From NCBI RefSeq assembly GCF_016860545.1, contig NZ_BNEB01000003.1:186001-250000 (forward strand): 64,000 nucleotides of DNA, written 5' to 3'. Below are positions 8,136 through 16,578 of this stretch, one piece after another. Each line of letters opens with the position of its first letter. The first letter of the stretch is position 1. The notes under the pieces were generated by a model. The model worked only from the letters and a program-made list of their open reading frames with translations. It was not told the origin of the DNA and did not search any database. Source of the DNA: Streptomyces asoensis. Its GTDB lineage: Bacteria > Actinomycetota > Actinomycetes > Streptomycetales > Streptomycetaceae. The translations under genes and the position numbers were made by a program.

Positions 8136-9988
8136 CGGTGACGCCTCCTCGGACGCCCCGCACGGACGGTCCCGTTCCCGTACCGCCGGCGCGGTCCGTC
8201 GCACGCCCCGGGGAGACGGCCGAGGAAGCCGCCGAAGCGGCGGACGCCACGGCGACCCCCTCCACGGCGACCCCCTCCACGGCGTCGACGGCCATCGGGG
8301 CCGAGACGGCGGTCGGGACCGGGGCGGGAACGCGGACGAAGGCCGGGGCGGACCGCGGCGGACTCCCGTCGCCCGGAGCGGACGGCGGCGGACTCCCGGC
8401 CGCCGGGGCCGACGACGGTGAACTGCCGCCCCCCTCGCGGGGGTTCCTCGCCAAGGCCACCCTCGTCACCGCCGTCCTCTCCGTCGCCGGGTCGCTGCTG
8501 GGGCTGGTGCGCGACCAGGCGCTGGCCCGGCTGTTCGGCGCGGGCAGCGACACGGACGCCTTCCTGGTGGCGTGGACCGTGCCCGAGTTCGCGGCCACCC
8601 TGCTCATCGAGGACGGCCTGGCGTTCGCCCTGATCCCGGCGTTCAGCATGGCGCTGGCCCGGCGCGCCCGGGGCGTCCCCGGCGACCCGGTGCGCGCGCT
8701 GGTCGCCGGCACGCTGCCCCGGCTGTCGCTGGCCTTCGTCGCCGTCGGCGCACTGTTCATCGGTCTGGCACCGCAGCTGGTCGACGTCCTCGCGCCCGGC
8801 CTGCCCGACCCCGCCCTCGCCGTCGACTGCACCCGGCTGACCGCCACCTGCGTGGTGAGCTTCGGGCTCGCCGGGTACTGCAGCGCGGCGCTGCGCGCGC
8901 ACCGGCGGTACGCGGCTCCGGCCGCGATCTACGTGGCCTACAACACCGGCATCATCACCGGGATGTTCGTGCTCGGCGGGCACTGGGGCGTGCGGTCGGC
9001 GGCGGCCGGGGTCGCGGTCGGCGGGCTGCTCATGGTCGTCGTCCAGCTGCCCTCCCTCCTGCGGGAGTTGAGGAAGCGCACGGTGAACGAAGTGGTCGCC
9101 GGACAGGAGGAGGCCCGGCCGCTCGACACCCTGCTGCTGGCGACCGTCCTGCTGTTCGCGCTGTGCCGGCAGTCCCAGGTCCTCATCGAGCGCTTCCTCG
9201 CCTCGCAGCTGCCGGCCGGCGCGATCTCGCACCTCAACTACGCGCAGAAGGTCGCGCAGATGCCCATGATCCTGTCGGTGATGGTCTGCACGGTCACCTT
9301 CCCGGTGGTCGCGCGGGCGCTCGCCGAGGGGGACACCGAACGGGCCCGTTCCCGGGTGGAGCGCGATCTGGCGCTGGCCGCGTGCGTCGTGCTGCTGGGC
9401 ACGGCCGCCGTGGTGGCGTGCGCCCCGCAGATCGTCGAAGTGCTGTTCCAGCGAGGCGCGTTCACCGCGAGGGACACGGCGGCGACGGCGGGCGTGATGC
9501 GTGTGTACGCGCTCGGGCTGCTCGGCCAGACCCTGGTGGGCGTACTGGTGCGCTCGTACTTCTCGGCGGGCCGCGGCTCCTGGTACCCGGTCGGCGCGAT
9601 GGCCGCCGGGATCGTCGTGACCTCCTGGATCGGCGCGCTGAGCGTCGGTGCGTGGGGGGTGTACGGGATCGCCGCCGCCAACGCGACCGGCATCACCGTC
9701 ACCGCCCTCGTCCTGCTGGCGGGGATGGGACCGCGCAGCGTGCCGGTGGGCATCCGGGACGTGCTGCTCGAACTGAGCCGGCCGGTGCGGGCGGCCCTGG
9801 TGGCCACCCTGGCCGGGTCCTTCGCCGCCGGACGATTCGCCGACCCGGCGGCCGCGCTGGCCGCCGGCGGTCTCACCGTGACCGTCACCTTCCTGCTGCT
9901 GGGCCGCGCCCTGGGCTCCCAGGGCGTCGTCTCCGCACTCCGTTCCGTCCGTTCCGTGACCCGGAGGCTCTCCCATGGCCGCTCCTGA
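8132..9988 (+). CDS. MurJ/MviN-like lipid-linked oligosaccharide flippase
   Basis: The protein is 618 residues. The first ~100 residues are a low-complexity Ala/Thr/Gly-rich, likely disordered cytoplasmic extension with tandem TATPSTATPST and GLPSPGADGG-type repeats. The rest is a 13-14-helix membrane domain starting at FLAKATLVTAVLSVAGSLLGLVRDQALARLFGAGSDTDAFLVAW, which is the MurJ/MviN signature region. It contains conserved charged residues in helices 1-2 and an ALIPAFS motif. MurJ flips lipid II; extra paralogues in polysaccharide loci are likely to flip the lipid-linked repeat unit (Wzx role). The gene overlaps both neighbours (ATGA upstream, 14 bp downstream), supporting a function in this pathway rather than in general peptidoglycan synthesis. 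Confidence 0.9.
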   Translation: MTVTPPRTPRTDGPVPVPPARSVARPGETAEEAAEAADATATPSTATPSTASTAIGAETAVGTGAGTRTKAGADRGGLPSPGADGGGLPAAGADDGELPPPSRGFLAKATLVTAVLSVAGSLLGLVRDQALARLFGAGSDTDAFLVAWTVPEFAATLLIEDGLAFALIPAFSMALARRARGVPGDPVRALVAGTLPRLSLAFVAVGALFIGLAPQLVDVLAPGLPDPALAVDCTRLTATCVVSFGLAGYCSAALRAHRRYAAPAAIYVAYNTGIITGMFVLGGHWGVRSAAAGVAVGGLLMVVVQLPSLLRELRKRTVNEVVAGQEEARPLDTLLLATVLLFALCRQSQVLIERFLASQLPAGAISHLNYAQKVAQMPMILSVMVCTVTFPVVARALAEGDTERARSRVERDLALAACVVLLGTAAVVACAPQIVEVLFQRGAFTARDTAATAGVMRVYALGLLGQTLVGVLVRSYFSAGRGSWYPVGAMAAGIVVTSWIGALSVGAWGVYGIAAANATGITVTALVLLAGMGPRSVPVGIRDVLLELSRPVRAALVATLAGSFAAGRFADPAAALAAGGLTVTVTFLLLGRALGSQGVVSALRSVRSVTRRLSHGRS

Positions 9989-10715
9989 CAACAGCAGACG
10001 CACTCCCGTCCCGTGGGTGGCGATGTACCACTCCGTGGGGGACTGCGCCGACGACCCCTACCGCATCACGGTCACCCCCGAGCGGCTGGAGAAGCAGCTC
10101 ATGTGGCTGCGCAGGCAGGGTCTGCGCGGTGTCTCCATGGCCGAACTGCTCGCCGCCCGCGCCCGCGGCGAAGGGCGCAACCTCGTCGGCCTCACCTTCG
10201 ACGACGGGTACACCGACTTCCTCGGCGAGGCGCTGCCGGTGCTGCGCCGCCACCGCTGCAACGCCACGCTCTTCGTGCTGCCCGGCAGGCTCGGCGGCGA
10301 CAACGCCTGGGACCCGCTCGGCCCGCGCAAGCCGCTGCTGACCGCCGACGGCATCTGCCGCGCCGCCTACGAGGGCGTCGAGATCGGTTCGCACGGTCTC
10401 ACCCACGTCGATCTGACCCGGGCCGACGACCTCACCCTGAAGAAGGAGACCGTCGAGAGCCGGGCGGTCCTCACCGAGCTGCTCGGCACCGCGGTCGACG
10501 GCTTCTGCTACCCGTACGGGACGATCGACCGGCGCGCCATGGACGCCGTGCGCGAAGCCGGTTACGCCTACGCGTGCGCGATCGACCCCGGTGCGCTGAA
10601 CGGTCTGCACGCCCTGCCCCGGGTGCACGTCGGGCAGAACGACAACGTCGTGCGCATGCACCTGAAGTACCGGTTGCACCGGTTGCGCCGGCGTCCCGTC
10701 GAGGGGCTGCGGTGA
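9975..10715 (+). CDS. Polysaccharide deacetylase (NodB domain, no signal peptide)
   Basis: The protein is 246 residues and consists almost entirely of a NodB/CE4 domain. It shows the catalytic metal motif NLVGLTFDDGYTDF (two Asp), the HxxxH metal motif in EIGSHGLTHVDL, and a C-terminal FCYPYGTID segment. CE4 enzymes remove N- or O-acetyl groups from GlcNAc-type polymers using a divalent metal. The protein lacks a signal peptide and membrane segment, so it is likely to act in the cytoplasm on a precursor or lipid-linked oligosaccharide instead of on finished polymer. It is translationally coupled to the following glycosyltransferase (GTGA at 10712). The ATG at 9975 lies inside the end of the flippase gene. 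Confidence 0.9.
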   Translation: MAAPDNSRRTPVPWVAMYHSVGDCADDPYRITVTPERLEKQLMWLRRQGLRGVSMAELLAARARGEGRNLVGLTFDDGYTDFLGEALPVLRRHRCNATLFVLPGRLGGDNAWDPLGPRKPLLTADGICRAAYEGVEIGSHGLTHVDLTRADDLTLKKETVESRAVLTELLGTAVDGFCYPYGTIDRRAMDAVREAGYAYACAIDPGALNGLHALPRVHVGQNDNVVRMHLKYRLHRLRRRPVEGLR

Positions 10716-11884
10716 AGGCGCTGCACATCATCACCGGGCTCGGGGTCGGCGGCGCCGAACAGCAGCTGCGTCTGCTGCTGCGGCATCTGCCGGTCGAGTG
10801 CGAGGTGGTGACGCTCACCAACCCGGGGGCGGTGGCCGACGGGCTGGCCGAGGACGGGGTCCGCGTCGTCCACCTGGGCATGGCGGGCAACCGCGACCTG
10901 GCCGCGCTGCCGCGGCTGGTGCGGATCATCCGCGCCGGCGGCTACGACCTCGTCCACACCCATCTCTACCGGGCCTGCGTCTACGGCCGGCTGGCCGCTC
11001 GGCTGGCCGGGGTCCGGGCGGTCGTCGCCACCGAGCACTCGCTTGGCGACTCGCAGCTGGAAGGGCGGCGGCTGACCTCCGGGGTGCGGGCGCTGTACCT
11101 GGCCAGCGAACGGCTCGGCCGCACGACGGTCGCCGTCTCCCCCACGGTCGCCGACCGGCTGCGCGGCTGGGGCGTCCCGGCACCGCGGATCGAGGTCGTC
11201 CCCAACGGCATCGACCTGACCCGCTTCCGTTTCGACCCGCAGGCCCGCCACCGCACCCGCCGGCGCCTCGGCCTGCCCGACGACGCCCGGGTCGTCGGCG
11301 GTGTCGGACGCCTCACCGCGGGCAAGCGCTTCGACGTCCTCGTGCACGCCCTCGCCCGCCTGCCCCGCGACCACTGGCTGGTGCTGGTCGGCGGCGGCCC
11401 CGAGGAGAACGTGCTGCGCCGCACCGCCCACGAGGCGGGGGTCGCCGACCGTGTCCTGTTCACCGGCGAACGGCCCTGCGTTCCCGACGGCACCCCCGGC
11501 CCCGACCTGCCCTCCCTGGTCTGCGCCATGGACGTGTTCGTCTCCCCCTCCCCGGAGGAGACCTTCGGCCTGGCGATCGTCGAGGCGCTGGCCTGCGGCC
11601 TGCCCGTGCTCTACGCGTCCTGCCCGGCGATCGAGCAGCTGCCCGCCGACGTCCCGAACGCCCGCCGGGTGACCGGCGGCACCGAGGACCTCGTCCGCGC
11701 GCTGACCGAGACGCGCGCGCAGGCCCCCGGCCCGCGCACCGCCGCCGAGGCCGCCCTCCACTACGACATCGGCCGCAGCGCCGCCCAGCTCATGGACGTG
11801 TACGCGGCCACGGTCTCCGGACACCGCGGACCGTCCCCGCTCTTCCCCGCCACCCCGACACCCCAGGGAGTCAGTTCCCCATGA
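10712..11884 (+). CDS. GT4-family glycosyltransferase
   Basis: The protein is 390 residues from GTG 10712. The N-terminus has the glycine-rich HIITGLGVGGAEQQL loop, a GT4 hallmark, followed by DLVHTHLYRACVYGRL. The C-terminal donor domain shows EVVPNGIDLTRF, VGGVGRLTAGKRFDVLV, LVLVGGGPEE and the EX7E region in SPEETFGLAIVEALACGLPVL. It is a second, non-identical GT4 enzyme in the locus and presumably adds another sugar of the repeat unit. It shares stop/start overlaps with the deacetylase before it and the Wzz-like gene after it (ATGA at 11881). The substrate is unknown. Confidence 0.92.
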   Translation: MKALHIITGLGVGGAEQQLRLLLRHLPVECEVVTLTNPGAVADGLAEDGVRVVHLGMAGNRDLAALPRLVRIIRAGGYDLVHTHLYRACVYGRLAARLAGVRAVVATEHSLGDSQLEGRRLTSGVRALYLASERLGRTTVAVSPTVADRLRGWGVPAPRIEVVPNGIDLTRFRFDPQARHRTRRRLGLPDDARVVGGVGRLTAGKRFDVLVHALARLPRDHWLVLVGGGPEENVLRRTAHEAGVADRVLFTGERPCVPDGTPGPDLPSLVCAMDVFVSPSPEETFGLAIVEALACGLPVLYASCPAIEQLPADVPNARRVTGGTEDLVRALTETRAQAPGPRTAAEAALHYDIGRSAAQLMDVYAATVSGHRGPSPLFPATPTPQGVSSP

Positions 11885-12528
11885 CCGAGAACCCCCGCCG
11901 TCCTGCCGCCGCACGCCGCGCACGGACGCTGCCGCCCTGGTCCCTGCTCGCGGCCGGTGTCGTCGCCGGCGGGCTGCTCGGCGGCGCGTACGGCGCCCTC
12001 AAGCCGCCCGTCTACACGGCCACCGCCTATGTCGTCGCCGTCCCCACCGAGAAGTCCGACCCGGCGTCCGCCCTGGGCTTCGCGCAGGCCTACGGCCGGG
12101 TCGCCACACAGCTGGCGGTGCTCGGGGACGCGCAGGTGTGGGCCGGGGTGCCGGTGAAGACGCTCCAGTCCAGCGTGCAGACGGCGACCTCGCCGGACGC
12201 CCCGATGGTGTCGATCACGGCGACCTCCCCGCGCGCGGACCTGGCCGCCGACATGGCCAACGCGGTCTCCCGGTCGCTGACCCAGCACGCCAAGAGCTCC
12301 CGGACCGCCACCAACGTGGAGCTCCAGCAGTTCGCCCGCGCGGTCCGGCCGACGGGCCCCTCCTCGATGTCGCCTGCGGTCTCGGGTCTGGTGGGGGCGA
12401 GCGCGGGCGGGCTGCTCGGCGGACTGGTGCTGCTGGTCCGCCCCCGGCGGGACGCGCAGGAGGAGGCCGCGCGCCCGGCCGCCGTTCCCGGCCCGGCCCT
12501 CGCCGCCGAATCACACGGGGCGCTGTGA
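11881..12528 (+). CDS. Wzz-like chain-length/co-polymerase membrane protein
   Basis: The protein is 215 residues. It has an N-terminal membrane segment (about residues 19-40) and a second one near 162-180, bracketing an extracytoplasmic domain that begins VYTATAYVVAVPTEKSDP. This two-helix arrangement with an exposed alpha/beta domain is that of Wzz/polysaccharide co-polymerase proteins, which set polymer chain length with the Wzy polymerase. It lacks a kinase domain, so it is a PCP1/PCP2a-type subunit without the tyrosine kinase. The C-terminal tail is short and basic-acidic. It overlaps the genes on either side. Confidence 0.8.
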   Translation: MTENPRRPAAARRARTLPPWSLLAAGVVAGGLLGGAYGALKPPVYTATAYVVAVPTEKSDPASALGFAQAYGRVATQLAVLGDAQVWAGVPVKTLQSSVQTATSPDAPMVSITATSPRADLAADMANAVSRSLTQHAKSSRTATNVELQQFARAVRPTGPSSMSPAVSGLVGASAGGLLGGLVLLVRPRRDAQEEAARPAAVPGPALAAESHGAL

Positions 12529-13640
12529 AGCCGGCGTTCACGACCGAACTCGTCACCGACGAGCAGGTCTTCGCCGCGCTCGCCCCCGCCTGGGGCCGGC
12601 TCTACCAGCGGTGCGCGACGGCCACCCCGTTCCAGAGCCACGCCTGGCTCCACTCGTGGTGGCTGTCGTACGGCAGACGCGGCAGGCTGCGCGTGCTGCT
12701 GGTCCGCGACGGCGGCGAACTGATCGCCGCCGCCCCGCTGATGGCCGTGCGCCGGCCGCTGCCGGCGCTCGTGCCGCTCGGCGGGGCCATCTCCGACTAC
12801 GGGGACGTCCTCGTCGACGACGGACAAGGCGAGCGGGCCGTCGCCGCGCTCACCGAGGCGCTCGCCGCGGCCGCCCGCACAGCGGTGATCGACTTCCGTG
12901 AGGTGCGTCCGGGCGGCGCGGTGGAACGGGTCTACGAGCGCTGGCACGGGCCCCGGCGGCGGGTGAGCGACTCGGTGTGCCTGGAGCTGCCCGCCGTCCC
13001 CATGGAGGAGCTGCTGGCGCGGCTCCCGTCGGCGAAGGCCCAGCGGGTCCGCGCCAAGCTGCGCAAGCTGACCGCGCTCGGGGTGCAGCGCCAGGTGGTG
13101 TGCCCCGACGAGGTGGACGCGGCGCTGCGACGGCTGCTGGACCTGCACCGGTTGCAGTGGCAGGGACGCAAGGTGACGGGCGAGCACCTGCGGGAGCGGT
13201 TCTGCGAGCACCTGGTGCGCTCGGTCGGCCCGATGGTCCGCTCGGGGGACGCCGTGGTCACCGAGTTCCGGCTGGACGACGACGTGGTCGCCGTCGATCT
13301 GACGCTGCTGTCGCGGCGGCTGGCCGGGGGCTACCTGTACGGCGCCCATCCCCGGCTGCGCGAGCGCAAGGCGGACGTGGCGGTGATGCTGCTCGACGCC
13401 TGCGCCGAGCACTCCCGGGACGAGGGGCGGGCCGCGCTGAGCCTGCTGCGCGGCAACGAGCCCTACAAGCTCCACTGGCGGCCCGAGCCGGTCGTCAACC
13501 AGCGGCTGCTGCTGGCCCGTCGGCGCACCGCCCCCCTGATGTCGGCGGTCGTGTGCGACGTGGCCGCGCGGCGGCGGGGCAAGGAGCTGCTGCTCCGGCT
13601 GGAGCGGCGGAGGGAGCGTGACGGTGGCGGCGGGTCCTGA
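12525..13640 (+). CDS. BioF2/CelD-like (GNAT fold) acyltransferase
   Basis: The protein is 371 residues from GTG 12525. It has the double-GNAT arrangement seen in Acetyltransf_6 (CelD/BioF2) proteins: an N-terminal half with TPFQSHAWLHSWWLSY and a C-terminal half with LHRLQWQ, VVTEFRLDDDVVAVDL and GAHPRLRERKADV. It is cytosolic. Such proteins are common in actinobacterial polysaccharide clusters and are assumed to acylate sugars or link amino acids; the true reaction here is not established. It is the last overlapping gene of the rightward locus and shares a hairpin with the convergent glycosidase gene. Confidence 0.8.
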   Translation: MKPAFTTELVTDEQVFAALAPAWGRLYQRCATATPFQSHAWLHSWWLSYGRRGRLRVLLVRDGGELIAAAPLMAVRRPLPALVPLGGAISDYGDVLVDDGQGERAVAALTEALAAAARTAVIDFREVRPGGAVERVYERWHGPRRRVSDSVCLELPAVPMEELLARLPSAKAQRVRAKLRKLTALGVQRQVVCPDEVDAALRRLLDLHRLQWQGRKVTGEHLRERFCEHLVRSVGPMVRSGDAVVTEFRLDDDVVAVDLTLLSRRLAGGYLYGAHPRLRERKADVAVMLLDACAEHSRDEGRAALSLLRGNEPYKLHWRPEPVVNQRLLLARRRTAPLMSAVVCDVAARRRGKELLLRLERRRERDGGGGS

Positions 13641-13655
13641 CGCGGGCCCGCCGCC
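13626..13655. terminator. Hairpin between convergent genes
   Basis: There are 9-bp arms GGCGGCGGG (13626-13634) and CCCGCCGCC (13647-13655). The left arm includes the last codons of the rightward acyltransferase, and it lies just before the stop of the leftward glycosidase gene, so it may serve both. Confidence 0.55.
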
Positions 13656-13668
13656 GGCGCACCTCGGC

Positions 13669-15087
13669 TCAGTCGTCGTCCGACCACCAGTCCAGCCGGA
13701 AGCACAGCTTGCCGCCGATCCAGTACTCGACCCAGTCGCCGAGCTCCATCGGGGTGCAGTTCGCCGGGGGTTGCGGCACGGTGGTCGGCGTGGAGGGCTC
13801 CGCGGAGGGTTCGGCCGAGGGCTCCGGACTCGCCGACGGGGTGTCCGTCCCGTCGCCGCGGCCGGACAGGAGCGAGCGGTAGACGGCGGACGACTTCGGG
13901 TTCTCGGTGCACTGCCACACACCGTGCGGGCAGTAGTCGGTCACCGTGTTGTACAGCGGCCGGTGCTCGTCCATCCAGGCGAGCATGCGGCGCATGTATT
14001 CGGGGTTGTCACCGTTGCGGAAGAGGCCCCATTCCGGGTACGAAATCGGCTTGCCGTGGGTTTTGGCGAAGTCCACGTGCGCCTGGAGACCGTAGGGTTC
14101 CTTCACCTGGTCGTCGAAGGACAGGCCGGTCGGCTGGTCGTAGGAGTCCATTCCGATGATGTCGACCGTGTCGTCCCCCGGATAACACAGGGTCCACGGA
14201 ACGGCGTCCTTGCCGCGGGTCGGTGTGAAATCGAAGCGGAATTTCTGACCCGGCACCGCACGCATGGTGGAGACGATCCTGTTCCAGTACTTCTTCCAGG
14301 CCTCCGGGTCCGGCCCGCACCGATGGGTGTACGTGATGCCGTTCATCTCCCAGCCGAGCACGATCACCGTGTCCGGCACCTTCAGGGCGACCAGCCGCTC
14401 GGCGAGGGCCTTGAAGTGGTGATCGAAGTCGCCGGCCGCGCCCTGTGCCAGCAGGGTGCGCACGTCGTCGTCCGACACCCCCTGCTCGTTGCGTTCCATC
14501 ATGGGCACGTTGAGGACGAACATCCGGTCGTCCTTCTCCCGCCGCCAGTCGGCCCACACGTCGAGGAAGCCGGGCGGGCCCTCGATGTTGCTCCACCGGT
14601 CGCCCGGCAGGTAGGTGTGGCCGACCCGCAGCTCCGCGCCGTGCAGCCACGCGCTGAGCTCGGCGATCCGGGCCACGCCCCGGGCCCCGTAGTCGAGGTA
14701 GGCGCCGAAGGCGGGTGTCTCCTTGGCGGGCAGGGTGGACGCGCTCTGCGTCGGGGCGACCGGTGCGGCGGGCTTCGCGGGCGCCTGGGGGCTCGCCGGT
14801 GCCGCCGGTGTCACCGATGCCACGGGGCTCGCCTGTGGTGCCGGGGTCACACTCGGTGCGGGTGCGGCGGGCGTGGCCGGGACGGCGGGCGTGGCGGGGA
14901 CGGCGGGTGCGGGGCGGACCGCGGCGGCCGACGGGGAGGTCGGGGTGGGAGCGGGAGGATCACCGACCCGACCCACCCTCGCACCGGCGGCGAATCCAGG
15001 TCCGGACGCGAGGACGGCCGACGCCGCGACCGCCGCCGCGACGACGGCCAGCCGCCGCGACCGCATGCGTCGCTGCTGTGGGGCCAT
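13669..15087 (-). CDS. Secreted clan GH-A glycosidase, GH26-like
   Basis: The start ATG at 15087 is preceded by GAAAGGAG. Residues 1-35 are a signal peptide with basic RRMRSRR and a hydrophobic core. Residues 40-120 are a Pro/Ala/Thr/Val-rich linker. Residues 125-395 form a (beta/alpha)8 domain: WSNIEGPPGFLDVW, VIVLGWEMNG with the likely acid/base Glu247, and PISYPEWGLF with the likely nucleophile Glu352. This pattern matches GH26 mannanase-type enzymes of clan GH-A. A Ser/Glu/Pro linker and a short C-terminal segment with two cysteines (NCTPMELGDWVEYW and KLCFRLDWW) end the protein; the latter resembles a small carbohydrate-binding appendage. It is divergent from the ATP-grasp gene and may trim or release the polymer made by this locus, or degrade external glycan. 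Confidence 0.85.
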   Translation of the reverse strand: MAPQQRRMRSRRLAVVAAAVAASAVLASGPGFAAGARVGRVGDPPAPTPTSPSAAAVRPAPAVPATPAVPATPAAPAPSVTPAPQASPVASVTPAAPASPQAPAKPAAPVAPTQSASTLPAKETPAFGAYLDYGARGVARIAELSAWLHGAELRVGHTYLPGDRWSNIEGPPGFLDVWADWRREKDDRMFVLNVPMMERNEQGVSDDDVRTLLAQGAAGDFDHHFKALAERLVALKVPDTVIVLGWEMNGITYTHRCGPDPEAWKKYWNRIVSTMRAVPGQKFRFDFTPTRGKDAVPWTLCYPGDDTVDIIGMDSYDQPTGLSFDDQVKEPYGLQAHVDFAKTHGKPISYPEWGLFRNGDNPEYMRRMLAWMDEHRPLYNTVTDYCPHGVWQCTENPKSSAVYRSLLSGRGDGTDTPSASPEPSAEPSAEPSTPTTVPQPPANCTPMELGDWVEYWIGGKLCFRLDWWSDDD

Positions 15088-15249
15088 GCCTGCTCCTTTC
15101 TCCACTCTCACGTGACGCGCGAGGACAGCGCATTACTGACACTCAGTCATATGAAAGTCACACGAAAAGGCAACACGCCACTGCCGTTACGGCTTTCGAG
15201 TGCCTTGATCGCCCGTATCGGTGAACCGAAGCTAAGGACCCGGAATCAC

Positions 15250-16578
15250 ATGCCCGAGTCGCTCCTCGACACCCGTGTCCCCGCCGTCCTGTTGCGGATC
15301 GACCGGAATCCCTTTCACCACGGAACCCTGGGTGCCGTGCGCTCGCTCGGCCGAGCGGGAATCGACGTGCACGTGGTCGCCGACACCACGGGAAGTCCCG
15401 TCGGCGGCTCCCGTTTCGTACGCCAGTTGCATCCCCCGCCGCCGCCCGGCGCCGCCCTCACCGACATCGCCGCCACCCTGCTGCGGGTGGCCGCCCGCGT
15501 CGAACGGCCCGCCGTGCTGATCCCGATGGACGACGCCGGCGCCGTCGCCGTGGGCCGGCTGCGCGAGGAACTGGCGCCCGCCTACCTGCTCCCGCAGCAG
15601 CCCGGCACGGTCCCCGAACGGGTCGCCGACAAAGCGGAGCTGGCCGGGCTGTGCGCGGCGGCGGACGTCCCGCATCCGCTGACCCTGATCCCGGACAGCG
15701 CGACGCAGGCCGCGACCGCCGCCTGGCGGCTCGGTCTGCCCGTCGTCGCGAAGTGGAGCCGCCCCTGGCTGCTGCCCTCGGGTTCCGGGCTGCGCAGCAC
15801 GGCCGTGGTGCGCTCCACGCAGGAGGCGCGCGACCTGTACCTGCGCACCGACGAAGCCGGCAGCCGTCTGCTGCTCCAGGCCTTCCTGCCCGCGGGCCAG
15901 GACCGCGACTGGTTCTTCCACGGGTACGCCGACCGCTCCGGCACGCTCGGCGGCGGCGGCACCGGCCGCAAGCTGTGCGCCTGGCCGCGCGGCGCGGGAC
16001 TCACCGCGGTGGGCGAGTGGACCGAGAACGCGCGGGTGCGGACGCTGGCCGAGCGGCTCACCGGCGAACTCGGCTACCGGGGCATCCTCGACCTCGACTT
16101 CCGCCGCTGCGGGGCCACCGGCGACTACCACCTGCTCGACTTCAACCCCCGCCCCGGCGCCCAGTTCCGGCTCTTCGCCGACGCCGCCGGACACGACGTC
16201 GTCCGCGCCCAGCACCTGGACCTGACACACCGTCCGCTGCCGGCCGGGGTGCCGTGTCCCGGGCGGGCGTTCGTGGTCGAGAACTACGCGCCGCTGGCCG
16301 CGCTGCGTCCGGCGCCCCGCGGCCGCGAGCTGGCCTGGCACGCGGGCGACGACACCGCGCCGGGCCGGGCCATGTGGGGTCTGTGGGGCGCCCATGTGGC
16401 CCGCCGGCTGCTCGGCAGGCTCCGCCGGTCCGACGCCTCGGGCCCGGCGGGCGCACGCCCGCGTGTGGTCCGCCAGGCGCCGGCGCCCCCGCTGTCCCTG
16501 ACCGGCCTGACCGAACCGTCCGCAGGCGCGGCGGTCCCGGGTGAACCGACCGACGACGAGAAAGCGAGCAGCTGCTGA
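15250..16578 (+). CDS. ATP-grasp domain protein (carboxylate-amine/thiol ligase-like)
   Basis: The protein is 442 residues from ATG 15250, cytosolic. It has an N-terminal pre-ATP-grasp domain with VDVHVVADTTGSPVGGS-like sequence, and an ATP-grasp core: VADKAELAGLCAAADVPHP, VVAKWSRPWL (lysine for ATP binding), and the metal-binding end FRRCGATGDYHLLDFNPRPG, with Asp and Asn ligands. The last ~60 residues are Pro/Ala-rich. ATP-grasp ligases join a carboxylate to an amine or other nucleophile through an acyl-phosphate. The substrate is unknown. It overlaps the following oxidoreductase (TGATG at 16576-16580), so the two probably act in the same pathway. The context suggests sugar or polymer decoration. 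Confidence 0.85.
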   Translation: MPESLLDTRVPAVLLRIDRNPFHHGTLGAVRSLGRAGIDVHVVADTTGSPVGGSRFVRQLHPPPPPGAALTDIAATLLRVAARVERPAVLIPMDDAGAVAVGRLREELAPAYLLPQQPGTVPERVADKAELAGLCAAADVPHPLTLIPDSATQAATAAWRLGLPVVAKWSRPWLLPSGSGLRSTAVVRSTQEARDLYLRTDEAGSRLLLQAFLPAGQDRDWFFHGYADRSGTLGGGGTGRKLCAWPRGAGLTAVGEWTENARVRTLAERLTGELGYRGILDLDFRRCGATGDYHLLDFNPRPGAQFRLFADAAGHDVVRAQHLDLTHRPLPAGVPCPGRAFVVENYAPLAALRPAPRGRELAWHAGDDTAPGRAMWGLWGAHVARRLLGRLRRSDASGPAGARPRVVRQAPAPPLSLTGLTEPSAGAAVPGEPTDDEKASSC

